Source: Rhynchopus sp. YZ270_cl-10
Taxonomy: Eukaryota > Euglenozoa > Diplonemea > Diplonemida > Diplonemidae
Assembly (NCBI GenBank): GCA_964035575.1
Contig: OZ037875.1
Location: forward strand, 186,001 to 250,000
DNA: 64,000 nucleotides
Direction of reading: 5' to 3'
The notes under the pieces are model-generated. The model searched no databases. It was not told the origin of the DNA and saw nothing but the letters and a program-made list of their open reading frames with translations. How positions within the stretch are numbered: position 1 is the first letter of the stretch; each line of letters opens with the position of its first letter. Shown here one piece after another: positions 29,633-42,508 of this stretch. A program made the position numbers and the translations under genes.

Positions 29633-29940
29633 CTGATGATTTCTCCAGTTCTTCGAACTTTCACAGCCCTTCTCAACCAACTTTGCCAGGGAGAGCGCGC
29701 GCGAAGCGCGCGCGGTTTTTTATTGTTTTTGCTTAGAATTGTACGTGTTGAAAATCCATACGTACTTTTTTTATTTTGGGGGGAGCTGCGTAATCCCTGC
29801 GCGCGAAGCGCAGAAAAAATTTTTTTGAGCCACCTTTTCCGTTTCTTTTTTTCTTCTTCTGAGCTAGAACCCTGTTGTAGGATCAGTTGTTATTTTTTTC
29901 GCGAAAACATGAAATTACACATTTCAAGAGAACAAATTAA

Positions 29941-30462
29941 AAAGGGTCCTTATTTGCATTTTTGGGCTCCGCCCGTGCAGTGGTGGGGTCAATCTCGAAA
30001 ATTGGACAATTTTTTGACCACTTAAATTTTGAGAAATATGAGCCCGGTTCCTTATACGTGGGGCCCATTTTCGGCTAAACTTTTCCTCAAAATCTGGTTT
30101 TGTAAAATTGACCCTTTACTCCCCCCCCACATCGATTTCAATACTATACCTTACTTCACCTACGGTTGCCCTTACAGGGGGGTGAAGGAAGGTAAGTTGA
30201 AAAAGGGTCCTTATTTGCATTTTTGGGCTCCGCCCGTGCAGTGGTGGGGTCAATCTCGAAAATTGGACAATTTTTTGACCACTTAAATTTTGAGAAATAT
30301 GAGCCCGGTTCCTTATACGTGGGGCCCATTTTCGGCTAAACTTTTCCTCAAAATCTGGTTTTGTAAAATTGACCCTTTACTCCCCCCCCACATCGATTTC
30401 AATACTATACCTTACTTCACCTACGGTTGCCCTTACAGGGGGGTGAAGGAAGGTAAGTTGAA
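29941..30462 (+). repeat. 261 bp unit duplicated in tandem, apparently exact
   Basis: 29941-30201 and 30202-30462 appear identical, including the C8 run. A diverged fragment of the unit is at 22600-22660. In both places an AGTGCAAACGCCTC-family repeat follows within about 40-50 bp, so the two form a composite repeat. Confidence 0.9.
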
Positions 30463-31784
30463 AATAAAAGGTAAAGTTGATAGTGCAAACGCCTCTGGGA
30501 CGCAGGCAGTTGACGCTCTGTGGGGGATATCGAACCCCCGGGAGGGGAGTACTGGGAATCGCTTGCAGGAAAACCCCAAGTAATCATGGAGGCGTACGAC
30601 GAGTCGACAGCGGTAGACAAGTTGATGTGGCTCAGATGGGCTCAGGCGTGAGAGCCCACCACCAGCACGAGAGGGAGAACGAGAACCACCAGCGGGAGCA
30701 CCACCCAGCTTGGTGTGCTTCACTGGGCAGGCCCGTGCTTCAACATGACTCTACAGTGTTCTGCAACAAACACAAATGTAATGCCTGTCAGGTTTGTCGC
30801 CAACAACAAAAGACAGTCGTGCACTGTTGTAATGCGGAACACCACGACACGGGGGCTCCTGTGCGCCGAAGCAAAGGCTTCAGCGCCTGGGCAAACAGCC
30901 AGAACGGCTGTCGCAGCTCCGACACCAGGATCGGGATCAGGCGTGGAAGTACTACTTCCTCAAAAGAGGCCATCTTCTGCAGTAAAGAACTCACTTCTGG
31001 AAATTTCCCCCAAAACCAAGCTCCCTGCTATCACTCCACCAATACCTACGACGTACAACAAGGAGGCTGACGTTGTGCTCACAGCAGCCTTGATGAGCGA
31101 TGAGCGACACGCTTCTCCCGATATGCTATAGCCAACATAGCAGAGTCTCAGCGGGACAAAAAGAGGGACAAAAACAAAAACAACGCTTTTTTCCATACTA
31201 TTGAGACTGACTGCTGACATCTGCACCCCCCATCCCTTAGGTACCCACCCCCCCTTCCTTACCCACCCACACCCCCATCCAACCCCATGATCTTGAGATT
31301 TGCTTTTTTCTTCGTTCTTCTCAGACATTTGACGAATTCTACCCAATAGCCTCGCTAAGAGACCCCCCTTATGAAGGTACATGATGACATGGTAAACGGA
31401 CAACGTGTTGAAGGGCAGCGCTCTGCTGTGTTCACTATCTTTTCTTTTTTTTGATAAATTGTTTGAGTAGTGTAGTTGCCTCGGGTTGTGTTGCCACAGT
31501 TGTGCAAATCACCACTGTTTTTTGCTCTGATTTCTTTGGGTAGAGTTCCACCCAAAGCCCTACGGCGACACTCCCAAAGGATGTCACTGCTACTGCGATC
31601 TTCGTAAAACCCGCTCCACCGCTGGCACGCTGCGTAAAGTAGACCCAAAAAAAACCTCCATTGCTGTGTAAAAAAAAAAGTGAAGTTGATAGTGCAACTT
31701 CACTTTTTTGAAAAAATGTACAAACATTCCTTTGTACTCACCACCCCTAAAAGCAAAGCCTTTTCTTCCTCTGTTTTTTTCTTT
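30463..31784. other. intergenic stretch with one weak gene candidate
   Basis: A box-B-like repeat copy lies at 30473-30560, the candidate discussed separately at 30586-31131, and a hairpin AAAAAAAGTGAAGTTG...CAACTTCACTTTTTT at about 31672-31715. The rest shows nothing recognised. Confidence 0.5.
30586..31131 (+). pseudogene. possible Cys/His-containing coding remnant
   Basis: An ATG at 30586 opens MEAYDESTAVDKLMWLRWAQ and stops. A second frame from about 30666 then reads a Cys/His-rich segment (VFCNKHKCNACQVC), and a third part (to 31131, frame as the first) is Ser/Pro-rich. The shifts in frame suggest either a broken gene, missed short introns, or coincidence. No family is recognised. Confidence 0.2.
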
Positions 31785-32351
31785 TTATGAGTCTGGCTTC
31801 GAAGCTTCGGTAAGTTTTTGTTGTCTGCGAGCGCTGTGTTTGGTTGCTCGTCGTGTAGATGCTGCTGTGCGTGCTGTTTCGACACGACGTTCTTTTCCAG
31901 CCTCCATCATTTTATCAGTAGAAGCAAGCTTGGCAGACTGCTTCTTCTTTGCTTTCTTCTGCGATTTTGCGGGTTTGAAGTGAAGGGCGTGCTCCTTCTT
32001 TGCTTTATTCGCTTCTTGACGCTCCACGAGAGATGCATCCAACCGAGAGGATGTTCCCTTAATGTCCTCTGCCGCTTTCTCCGTGGTTGCCACGATGTAC
32101 CGAGCCTGTCGGTTTTCGATCTCCGCGTTGACGTCCTCAATGGACCCTTCCTCAAGCATCTTCTTAAGCACCCCTGCCAGCCAATCGTCCATGCATTGCT
32201 TCGCCGCAAGAGGCAGGCAGCCTCCAAAGTTCTTCATCAGCATGCCCTCAATGGCTTCTGTGGTGGCGCCCTTCTCGGTCTGCCCCTTGTGTTTGTGCTT
32301 CTGCTGTTGGGAAAGAACACCCAAAACCAGCATTGCAGGTTCCACTTCCAT
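31785..32351 (-). CDS. hypothetical basic protein
   Basis: Single exon, 188 residues, starting MEVEPAMLVLGVLSQQQ. The first 100 residues are mixed helical (FGGCLPLAAKQCMDDWLAGVLKKMLEEG), and the last 70 are very rich in Lys, Arg, Ala and Ser (KPAKSQKKAKKKQSAKL), suggesting a nucleic-acid or nucleolar association. No family is recognised. A CTTCCAG acceptor-like site lies about 23 bases before the ATG. Length, composition and strand agree with a real gene. Confidence 0.55.
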   Translation of the reverse strand: MEVEPAMLVLGVLSQQQKHKHKGQTEKGATTEAIEGMLMKNFGGCLPLAAKQCMDDWLAGVLKKMLEEGSIEDVNAEIENRQARYIVATTEKAAEDIKGTSSRLDASLVERQEANKAKKEHALHFKPAKSQKKAKKKQSAKLASTDKMMEAGKERRVETARTAASTRRATKHSARRQQKLTEASKPDS

Positions 32352-33716
32352 TTTTCAAAAAATATATTTAAAAGTCTGGAAGGTAGAGGATGGGGGTTTT
32401 ATGGAGAAAGAATTGCTTATAACGTTTAGCACAGAAGAGAGATGCAGGGCGTGGGTGCAGCAAAAGGACATAGAAATGAAGGGGGGTGCATCTGTTGGGT
32501 GCTTAGTCACCTTGGTTGAAAAGTTTGCGAGATGGATGTGTGCTCGTGTACACAGATCTCTGAGACATTGTTTTGTATTGAATTTGATGCAACGCAACAC
32601 CGACTCCCACCTTACAGACGAGCCCACACTCATCGTGGGGAAACGAGGGAAGCAGGCAAACGCGTGCGTTGTGCGAGGACTCTGGCGTGTTGTTGTTTCC
32701 TGCGAATGGAGTGCCAACCATTTTTGGGCGCTTTGGTGTGGTTTGGGGCACGACAGCTGCCCTGAGGGTTGTGCACAGGCTACTAAGAAAGCCTCTCTGA
32801 AAGGGCCTGGTGTGACAAGAATGCTTCCTGCTGAGTCGCGCATGTGTGAGGTGCCACCTGCCGCCAAAGTATTTTACTTAAAGAACAAAGTGGGTCAGCG
32901 GAGCAGCGTTTCTGCGCAGGATGTGTCTCGCCTTCCTCCCCCACCATCCAAAACAAAAAAAAGAGGGGTGTGTGTGTCGACGGGGTTCTTTCTCTCTTTC
33001 TAAGCTTCGTTCCCCTTTTGTTATCGTTATTTTTTGATTTTTTTTTGTCGACAAAAAGAGGAAATATGGAGTCTCATGGACACACCATTTTCCAAAAAAT
33101 AGAAGCACTAAAAATCTCTCGGGGAAAACGTTAATACAAAAAAGTCCATCATTTTTTCTTGCAAAAGGGGTTGTGCACAACTCTCTCGGGACGCACAATA
33201 CATGGCACTGTTTGTTAATGCAAAAATCAATCAAAAATCAAACGGAAAGTCAGCAGATTTGACTCTCACCCAACGATACGTTGTTGACATCCTCTTGACA
33301 TACATTCACCCACCCTACTGGGACTACCAAAAGAAAAGATGGTGTGATCACCAAACGGATTCTCCGTGGTTCCCCCGAAGGTGCTCCGCAAATCTTAATA
33401 TAGCCTGAAACACTTCTCCGTGGTTCTCCCGTGGGTTGTCCGTGACCCCTGAATCACACCAAAAGAACCAAGCGTTTATAAGATGAACCTAAGCCTCTCG
33501 TATTTAGTCACCTTAATCGCAATCGTTATCGCGAAACATCATCTGATTCTGTGCGGAAGTGCACAAAAGTCCGTTGTCGGGGAAAGAAAAACAACGTAAT
33601 CCTGCGGTTCAAAAGGCAAAATCGGGGTTTTATCATCATCACATGCATCCCACATCAAATTGTAACATGGTGATCTGCTTACCTCTTCCCCCCTCCTCCT
33701 CCCTCCTCATTCCCCA
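32352..33716. other. intergenic stretch
   Basis: The long plus-strand frame that starts inside the neighbouring gene and ends at 33003 is not protein-like. 33473-33570 is a long copy of the AAGATGAACCTAAGCCTCT repeat. The rest shows nothing recognised. Confidence 0.5.
33473..33570. repeat. long copy of the CCTAAGCCTCT hairpin repeat
   Basis: Matches 27016-27100 over about 85 bp: TTATAAGATGAACC, hairpin, TTTAGTCACCTT, AATCGCAATCGTTATCGC, then a GTGCAC end. Confidence 0.6.
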
Positions 33717-36700
33717 TCAATCACACAGTATCGCATCATCTATCAACTCATCGAGTTCGCAGTAGAGTTCTTCGTCGAATTCTGGTTCTTCTGAGAGCTT
33801 GCCTGGGACGATGCTGGGGGGAGGTGGGGGGAGGTCCGCGCATTCGTATTCAAGGATGTCTTGGAGGTACGATGCGGGGGCGGTGTCGGGGAGCGGGAGC
33901 TGCACTGCTTCTGCTGCCTCTGCGTCGTCGTCGTCGCCTCCAGGCGCCATGTGAAGGGACGCGAGGAACTCCTGCAGCCGTTTGTTCCGCAGCCTCATCG
34001 ACAGCGAATTCAACCGCCTCTCCAGCTTCTTATTCAACGCACCTCCCTCCGCTGACGCCTTCGCCTCATCCTTCGCGGGACCTCCCTTCGCCGCATCCTG
34101 CTTCCTCGAACGTCCAAAGCATATCGGACACTTCAACGACACCTGCCCATCCCTTCCTACGGCGCATTCCCTATGAAAGACGTGGTTGCACATATACGCG
34201 GGGACATGAGTTTTTTCTGAAAGGCGCCCTTTGCATCCTGCACAGAGAGGTACCCAAGGGGGGAGACCTGAGATGGCAGGACATAGGGCGTGTTGTGAGA
34301 TTTGGAGTTGGCGTTGTTTGAGGCGGTACATGTCTTGACCGATGCATCCGTGGAAGGCGCGTTGCAAGCTGCATTCAAATCGTGCGTTGTCGAGAATCCC
34401 CACCAACACCACCTTGAACTCCGAGAACGTCGCGTCCGCATGGTCCGTGATAATCTTCTTCAGCACGATCATCTCGACCCGCTGCGTCTTCCGGTTCATC
34501 TCCTCCCGCATGTTTTTGTAGTTCCGGTGGCTCGGGTCGTCCAAAGGCATGCCCACTGTCTGCAAACGGTATTTCTCTACCTTTTGCCTGAATTTGTTTA
34601 GTGCAGCCTCGTCAGTGTCTTGTGTCTGTTGGGAGAAAGGATAGGGGAGGGAGAGGGGAGAGGTGCATACCTGTGAGTTGTGTGACAGCATCATGCTCAA
34701 GAGGATCTTAGTGACGTAGTAGGTGTAGATCTGTGGTGGGGTGGTGGTGTGTGTGTGGAAGGGTGGTGGTGGCAGTGGGGTATACCTCCTGCATGCGGAG
34801 GTTGACCATGAACAGTGCTGGGGACAGCGACTTCGTGAGAAGCTTTCTGGTGCGCGGCTTGTGTCCTCGCTTGAGCGTGATCTTGGAGGTTGCTGGCATG
34901 GGCGCCTGCGAGCGGGCGGCTTCCCTGTCGCGCATCTGTGGGGGGGAGGGAGTGGTGTTGCTGTCGCGTACCTTTCTTGCCTTCAAAAATTGAAACCGCA
35001 CGTTCCTTTTGTGCTTACCCACGACAGCCCATTTAATCTCTTTGCCTTGCTCAGCTTCCAAATAGTTGCAGACAAAATAAAAACCCACCGTTGCATACCA
35101 AAACTTCCTGCAGCTCATCGATGATGCTGTCGGGAGAGTAATCTGAAGTAGCCTGCAGGGAAGCTGCATCCAAGCGGAGCGACATATCTGGACAGCTGTG
35201 TGTGGAGGAGAGTGGAGAAAATTTTTTTAAAGGCCAAAACTTTTTACTCCCGAATTGCCCTCACATTTGAAAGATACATCCACACTTTAAAAAGACATAC
35301 TGTGGGTAGACCCTAAAGAACCACGGCTGCGACAACGTGACTGCGACACCTAGAGCCAGCCCCGCTACTACAGCGCCCTCAATCTTCATCAAATCGCGCG
35401 ACTCGATCTCCACCTCCACGAGGATCTTCTTCGGCTTAATGAACTTCTCGAGCAGCGAAAACCACAGCCTTGTTATGTCCTCGGTACCGTTCTTCATACT
35501 GTCGGAGCAGAGCTCCAGCCCGAGACCTATCAGGTCCGTCACCGCACGCCCTTCACGGGACTCAAAGATCTCATGCGTGACGGTCATCGTTTTATCGCTG
35601 TGCTCTGAGTTGCATCGCATGAAGGAGCGAGACGCGAAGTTTGATTCATCTTTGTCGTTCATCGACATTGGGGTACGGTGCCTCCGTGTGAAGAGCGGTG
35701 AATCAGCGTACGACGACATATTCCCTAGGGTCGGCGCTAAGGTGGACTCCCCGATCTCACGCCGGACGTTGTGGATCAGGGTGATTCTCACCTCCTGCAT
35801 CTTCGCCTGCAGACGTTTGAACAGCAAATCCAACGCATCGTTGAACTTCCCAATACGCGAGTAGAGATACACAATCGCATCCTCCCTCCCGTCTCCGGTA
35901 CGCTGCTGCAAGGTGGTGTTCATGACCTCCTCCGTTACATTCCCCTTAGTAGCGTTCATCTCTGCGATATGCGCCGTCACTGCGCTCATAGCTGACATAT
36001 TACCCCCATGCGATAACGACAGATTCGCAACCGGAACGACCTCCTCCTCTGCCTTGGTGCTTTCGACACAACGCAAAATTTTTGGGATTTCCAACGTCGA
36101 TTCGTGCTCGCGGATAAACGGAAGCAGCTGAGCCTCATCATAAAGACATAACAATTTGATGTATTGCTCCAACGTAGTTGCGTCAAAGACAGATGCAGAA
36201 AAGGCGCCTTCGTCCTTATCCTTGGAAGCCTCCTCCAAAAGCCCTTTGAGGTATGAAAACTGCGTTTTTTTGTCGGAGTTGAGAGCGTCGAGGATGGCAT
36301 CGTGATTGGCCTGGAGGTATCGGGCGACAAGCCGCGCGCTTCGTTGTGGATCGATTTTGACTAAAGTATGCAAATGAGAGAGCACCGCGGCCTCCAGCTT
36401 CGCAACGTGCGCCGCAAGAAGCGGGTTTTCCCGAATGCTTTCTAACGTCACCTCCAAAAAGTCGAACAGCGAGCTTTGCTCGACCGCGCCTTTGCTCTCC
36501 TCATACCCTTGAATGTAGGTGCGTAGTACTGCAGAGTAATTTGCGTCTCGTTTATAAAGGAAAACCTGAAGCATAACAAACCCAGCTTGTTCCGCTACGT
36601 TGCGGAGTTGGAGGCAGTCCTCTTCTGAGGGTGCGTCCTTCCATACTTCTGCTTCAGGGGAGAGAACGACGCTGAGCATATCCTCGAGAAGCTTCTGCCG

Positions 36701-39700
36701 CGACGCCACCTCCGTCTCCTCGCAGTTGAAGCAGAGGTAGCACACTATCCGTTTAATCATTTCAGGCGGATCCTTGAACTTCTTCGCATGCACCACCTCC
36801 CTCGCGATACTGCGTGCAAGAAGCTTATAGAACGCTACCATGTCAACATGCCGAGGCCACTCCTGTGCATAAGTCTTTTGCGGTTCAAATGGTCCAAACT
36901 GATATACCCCTAAAATACGACACAGCACCGAAACCACGTGGTCGCGAGACAGTACAAAGCGGTCTGCTTGGTGTGGTGGGTCGATGAGGGTGGGTTTTGT
37001 TGTATTAGGTTTAAGAACTTTCCGCCACGGAGAGTGGATCTGGCTTTCGTCGAGAAAAGCGCAGTGGAGTGCATCAATGACACCTTTGGTATTCGCATTG
37101 AGAAGGGATTGAAGAATCGGGAAGTCACGATGTTGGATTTTCTTGTCCGTGCTGTCCTCCGACCATTGCAGGAGAACTGACAGGGTGTCCACCTTCACTC
37201 CGAGAAGCTTCTCCGCTGGAATGTCCGTTTCATAGAAGGTCCGCCCCAAAAACAGCTTTTTCAAATACTGTAATAGAACATGAGTTGCCTTCCTATTCGG
37301 GGTAGAGGTAGGGAGTGGGACCAACTCGGCACTTGGTATTTTTGTGACAACATTTGACAGAGAGGACTCCCATTTTACGAGGAGGGAGGCGCCTTCACGG
37401 CCGACCACTGTACCGGACATGATCCCCATGCCTTTTTGATTTGCGTATTCCACCTTGGACCCTTCGACGGGGTTGGAAACTAATGTGTAGAGTGGTGCTA
37501 ACGGTGCGATGAAGCCGTCGGAGGTGGCTTTGTTGTGGCAGGATACGAAGGCTCGGTAAAGATGGTACCGTTCGGCCATTTGGAGGACAGTGTTGAAGCT
37601 GCCCGCTGCCTGCATTTCAGGCTGTTCTAAACGGAGGAGAATGCTGTCCAGCCGGGTGCAGTTTCGTTTGTTTGATAGCATCATTTCCGCCGTATTTGAA
37701 TCGCTTTCGCTCACCATCGATACATCGTCGATAAGAACATGGTCGGTTTCCTCATCTTTCTCGTGTTGTGGTGTAGGGTTCACCTCCTCGTCCTCATCGC
37801 TGGACCAGTCATCTAGCATAGAGCGGAAGGGGTCGTGCACAGAAGAAAACACTTTAACATCACGGATTTCACCCTTAAAATGTTTTGTCGCAACTAAGAT
37901 CCCGGTCCCCGCTTTCGTCTCAGAGCAGTATGCGCCAAGCTCGAGAGGGAATTTGCTGTTAGGTTCGTAAGAAGCGGCAGCATGCCCTACCTGCTTTTCG
38001 TCGACAAAGAGGGTGGCTTCTCCTGACGCAAATTGTGCGGTGATGCGAGTCCATACGGGTTTAGCAGACTCATCGGATTCATCAAATACAAGACACCAAT
38101 CAGACCCATCTCCAATCTGCAAGCACCACGCATTGTCATTCAATATAACAGCCCATCCGCAAAAGTCTGCATCATCTACAGAGCATATCGGGCACTGCTC
38201 CCCTCCCGATTCGCGGACCCGAACCCACAAATCAATGGTAAAAACTCGAGGGTTATTTATAATGTGAAAAGGCTCTAACAATGTCGCCTTTTGCCTGCAG
38301 TCGAACACCTCAGATCGGTGGTAGGTTAACACTCCACCAGTAGAAAGCCATTCTCCAAGAAGATAGAGGAAATGGTCGGGAAGGCCTTTGACGTGGCCTT
38401 TTAGGATGCAAGGTTCGAGAAGGGAGATCCATGTGTTCGCATGGCCTGCAGTCGCGAAGTGGTCGTAGAGGACCGTGAAGATGAGCTTTGGGTTTTCAAT
38501 GCTGCAGCAGAATTTGAAGCTGAAGGCACCAAGGGTACGCCACCACTGGTCGCTGTCGACGGAGAGGGAGGGGCTTAACGCAGAGGAGGAAAAATCCGCG
38601 AGGTTCCTCTTTTTGTTGTTCACCTGGTCGAACATGAAGCGGCGCAGCAGATCCTCGATGACGTCGTTCAGCACCTTATCCCTGGTCGCCCTTTGATAGG
38701 GCAGGCCTACCACGGCCACAGCCTTGTCTTCTTTCATAGCGCAACCCAGCCGCAATGCTTCTCTTGAAGGTGCTAATGCATCGAGCCGTTCCTTCCATGA
38801 CATAACCACCATCTTCATCACCCTCGTCGGTTTTTTGGAGACAGTGATGAGCGTTGCGGAGTTGTCGTCAACAAGCCCTTTGACAGATTGGCGGCACGAC
38901 ATAATCTTTTCGTCTTTGGTCGCAACAGTCGCAGGTTCCACTTTAATTTGGCCAATATCCGCGGTCGCTTTGCTTGCATCCGCTCGAGGATCGATTACTA
39001 TTGTGCTTCCGTGGTTGTCTACAATGCATACTACACGGAGTGACATATAAACGCAAGCCACTGTTGCATGACGAAGCAGCATTGAAGTAACCGGAACGAT
39101 TCGTGGAGAACCCTCCAAGGCGGAGACGGAATCTACGCGGAAGATGCATAAGAAATCATTCCAGATCATTGCAAGCTCTGGGTCCTTAAAACGCTCTAGC
39201 CATGACATCACTGGCAATGCTTCTGCCCGCTGTTGACGCAGCCTCTCTCTCTTCTTCCTAGCCTCCTGCAACAGCTGCTCCTTTCTGTTAGAAGGAAACA
39301 CCCTCGACCTCGTAGCTTTAATCTGAGAATTCCTCCGCACACTACCAGACTCTGATCGATTCATATCGTGCTCATCGTGAACCGCATTGGGATTAACGTA
39401 GTGCGGGTTGTCATACTGAAACACACATTCAATAGTCTTGCATTTATGAAAACGGAGAATACTGCGTGAAGCTGTCGCAACCATCCCTTGAGCCTCAATG
39501 ACCCCAGCTTGAGAGGCAGGAGGAAGGATTGTTACTGTGTCCAGCTCCAGCAACCCCGTCTCTCCGGTCGCAATCTGTTGTTCCTGGAGCATGTATTTTG
39601 CGACTCCGGGCACCTTTTTGAGGGTGAGGAGTTTACAGTTTCCGGCGATATCCAGGACTGCTACTCTGGTTGCTTCATTTCCACACCATTTGACGGTATG

Positions 39701-41257
39701 GATGGGGCCGGATCCTCCTCTAGTTGTTCGAAGGATTTGGCCGGTTCCGGTGTCAAAGAAAACTACCTGTCCGGTTTGGAAGCCTGCGACGAGAGATTCC
39801 CCGGTGGTGAAAATGTCGACGCAGGTACAGCCGCCGCGGTCTGGTGCTTCGTCGCTTACGACACCGCCTACGATGCCACAGCGTTTGCCTGCTGCGGTGA
39901 AGAGGAGGATGAGACCAGAGGAGGTGCCTACAGCATAGCGTGCGGCCATATTGTTGCGTCGGGCAATAGGTTGGGCATGTGGAGCGGTCGCCAAGCACTG
40001 TGGTAACCCTACATCGTTTTTTCGCGTATTCAATTCCGATGAAAACTCCGTGAAATTCGTTTGCTTCAAAATAGAGAGATTCGTAGAAGGTACTACCGGC
40101 CCCATAATAGCTGAGGATGCGCTGCTTTTATGGCTCTTTTTCTTCGCAGCGGCACGCTCCGCATTGCGGAGAAGCGCATCCACATCAAGCAGGTCGTCAT
40201 TCAACCCTAACTCACTATCAGCAATGGTCGACACATCCTCTTCCTCCATGTCTTCAAGGATTTGCTGTAAGATGCTACGCTCTCCTGCCAAAGACACATC
40301 ATCAATATCATCAAACACCGCAGCAACAGAGGTCTTCCTCCCCCCATGTTTCTCGTCAACCATTTTTTGGAGGTCTTGCCAGCCATCTTTTTTTTCCTTT
40401 TTCACATCCTTCTTTTTCCCTACCTTCGGAGAAACCGAAGGGGTATTCGCTTGAGTAGGAATAGGAGTAGGGTTTTGGCTTGGCGTTGGGCTAGCAGACG
40501 GTGTAGGGGAAGCGCTGCTCCCCCCTCCTCCTCCTCCTCCCCCTTTCTCCTTCTTCCCAAAAAGTTTTTTCCCTAATCCAAACACCCCTCCCTTCGATGG
40601 GGACGGCGACGGAGATGGTGACACCGAACGGCTTTGGGTCGACTGCGTCTGCGAGACCTCCCGCTCATCCTTTTCCCCTTCTCCTTCTCCACCTGACAAC
40701 GGAACCGACAGGGACAGATTCGGCACCACCACCCCTTCCTTCACCCCAACTGAAGAAAATGACGACGCCGCCACTACCTCACTCCTCACCACAGAGCCTC
40801 CCAAGGGGATTTCTTCCGAAACAACGTCATCTCCAGCTATATCATCATCCCCATCAAGAATCCTTTGCAACGCCGCATCGTCTTCATCCTCCAAAATAGA
40901 GCCCCGCTTCGGCAGCGAAGGTGGCGTAACCTGCAATGGTACAGTGCTGGTGTTTCCTAGAATAGCATCGAGGAGGGCTTGTTCGTCTGAGTCATCGCTT
41001 CCGGGGGAGGTGGCGGGGCGTGGTGCGGTGAAATGAGCAGCAGGGGAGATAGGGGGTGTGACATGGCGTGGGGGGACAGGGCTGGGTTGTCGGGAGGTTG
41101 TGGTTTCGTTGATGATATCGTTGAGGAGCAGGTCGTCGTCGTCGTCATCGGTGGTGATAGTGGTGGTGGTGGTGGCCGTATGCTGGCCTAACACCGCCGG
41201 CGCAGTCTCTCCCAGAATACGACGAAGGAGCTCATCCTCATCTTCGTCACCACTCAT
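33717..41257 (-). CDS. VPS8: VPS8-like CORVET subunit with LamG-like insertion
   Basis: Five exons: 41257-35301, 35195-35099, 34935-34786, 34730-34671 and 34625-33717, about 2,390 residues (animal VPS8 is about 1,430). All junctions are GT-AG and in frame. A 12-codon extra exon (around 35020-35055) is possible. Residues 1-370 are acidic and disordered. A beta-propeller follows from about 395 (YAVGTSSGLILLF). A LamG/ConA-like jellyroll lies at about 1000-1145 (FTIDLWVRVRESGG, LFVDEKQVGH, FKGEIRDVKVF). Then comes a long helical solenoid with LWFSLLEKFIKP, and in the last exon FSEFKVVLVGILDNARFECS plus a RING-H2 (CAGCKGRL...CNHVFHREC...CPIC). VPS8 tethers early endosomes through Rab5 in CORVET. 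The jellyroll is not part of known animal or yeast VPS8. The leader ends TTTTTATTAG directly before the ATG. Confidence 0.85.
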
Positions 41258-41930
41258 CTAATAAAAACCTCACAAATGAGGACTCAAAGAGAGCCTCCAG
41301 GAGGAAGAAAAAAAGCCGTTTCGTTGTGTACTGGTGTGTGGTAGAGAGGGGAGGGGAGAGGAGGGGGAGAAGGGGAGAAGGGGGAAGGGGAGAAGGGGAG
41401 GGAATAGGGAAGACAAACTTTCTGTGAAAGTATTCAGCAAAAAAGAATGTCTTCACTAAGAAGGAGGAGTACGTAGGGGATTGAAGAATGAAGACGATCA
41501 AGATACCGTTGTAGTACCATGATTGGGGGGGTCAGCGAAGTTTTTTTTAAAGTCCTACATCCATTTTCGAGGTGGCCATCTGATATGTGCTACTCCCGCT
41601 TCCACTCAGTCAGATGAATGAAAGGAGCATTGCACGACGCAGGTTCATTAAGTCTGCGTGATGCATAGGGTCCGGTTGGAATATAAAAAAAGGGGGGAGA
41701 GGGAGAGAGAGAGGGGGTTATGCTGCTGTAAAATTGTTGCTGATTTTTAACCCCTCAAATTAAAAAAGAACAAAAACTGGTTGTTGTTGTTGTTTTGGGG
41801 GGGACGTCTAAAAACTATATTTTCCTTCTTTAATAGCCGTAAAATTATTTCCTCAAGCCAAAATCCTTCTAGGAGCGGAGTTTTAAGAATGCCATAATTG
41901 ACGTCTGGAAATAATTGCAGTGGAGGTATT

Positions 41931-42021
41931 TTAGCCGGGTTTCCCACACAAAAAATAATTACCGTGTAATTATAGGAAATAATTACACGGTAATTATTTT
42001 TTGTGTGGGAAACCCGGCTAA
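41931..42021. mobile_element. 91 bp perfect hairpin, miniature inverted-repeat element
   Basis: Arms of 42 bases, 41931-41972 and 41980-42021, are exact reverse complements (starting TTAGCCGGGTTTCCCACAC) around a 7-base loop. Confidence 0.85.
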
Positions 42022-42508
42022 AAAAAAAATCGCGATTTTTTTTCTTTTTTTCTTTTGTGAACACCCCGGGTTTGATACCTGTACCGCAGGCATTCCTCTG
42101 AGTCTAACGATTGATAATCAGAGCTCGGTTTGTTGTCAAAGACATCTTCCACCATGCATTGAGGAGGGTAAGACAGTGGTCGCAGTTTGTACTTGATAGC
42201 ATTACAACATTTAACTTCTCCACGGGGGTCTTGGGCCGTTCACTCGGTTATACCTTGACCAGCGGAAGAGGCCTTTTTGGTCTCTAGAATATCCGGTATT
42301 CCCGAACGGAGGCACACTTTGTGTGTTACTACGACCTGGCAACTTCCAGCAGTAGGTTAAGTAATGCTTTCTTGTAAATTGTTGGATCATTTATCTCCTC
42401 AGTGCATGAATGCCCCACGTGACTGGACACTTTTGTGTTTGTCAAGTGGACTGTCTGGTCACTTCTCAGTGACTGGCGGGTTGGCTGTGGTTGCCCTGTC
42501 ACGACTTA

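Noticed and set aside
32062-33003. 313-codon plus-strand frame
   Set aside because: The first third is antisense to the hypothetical basic protein and the rest has no protein-like pattern.
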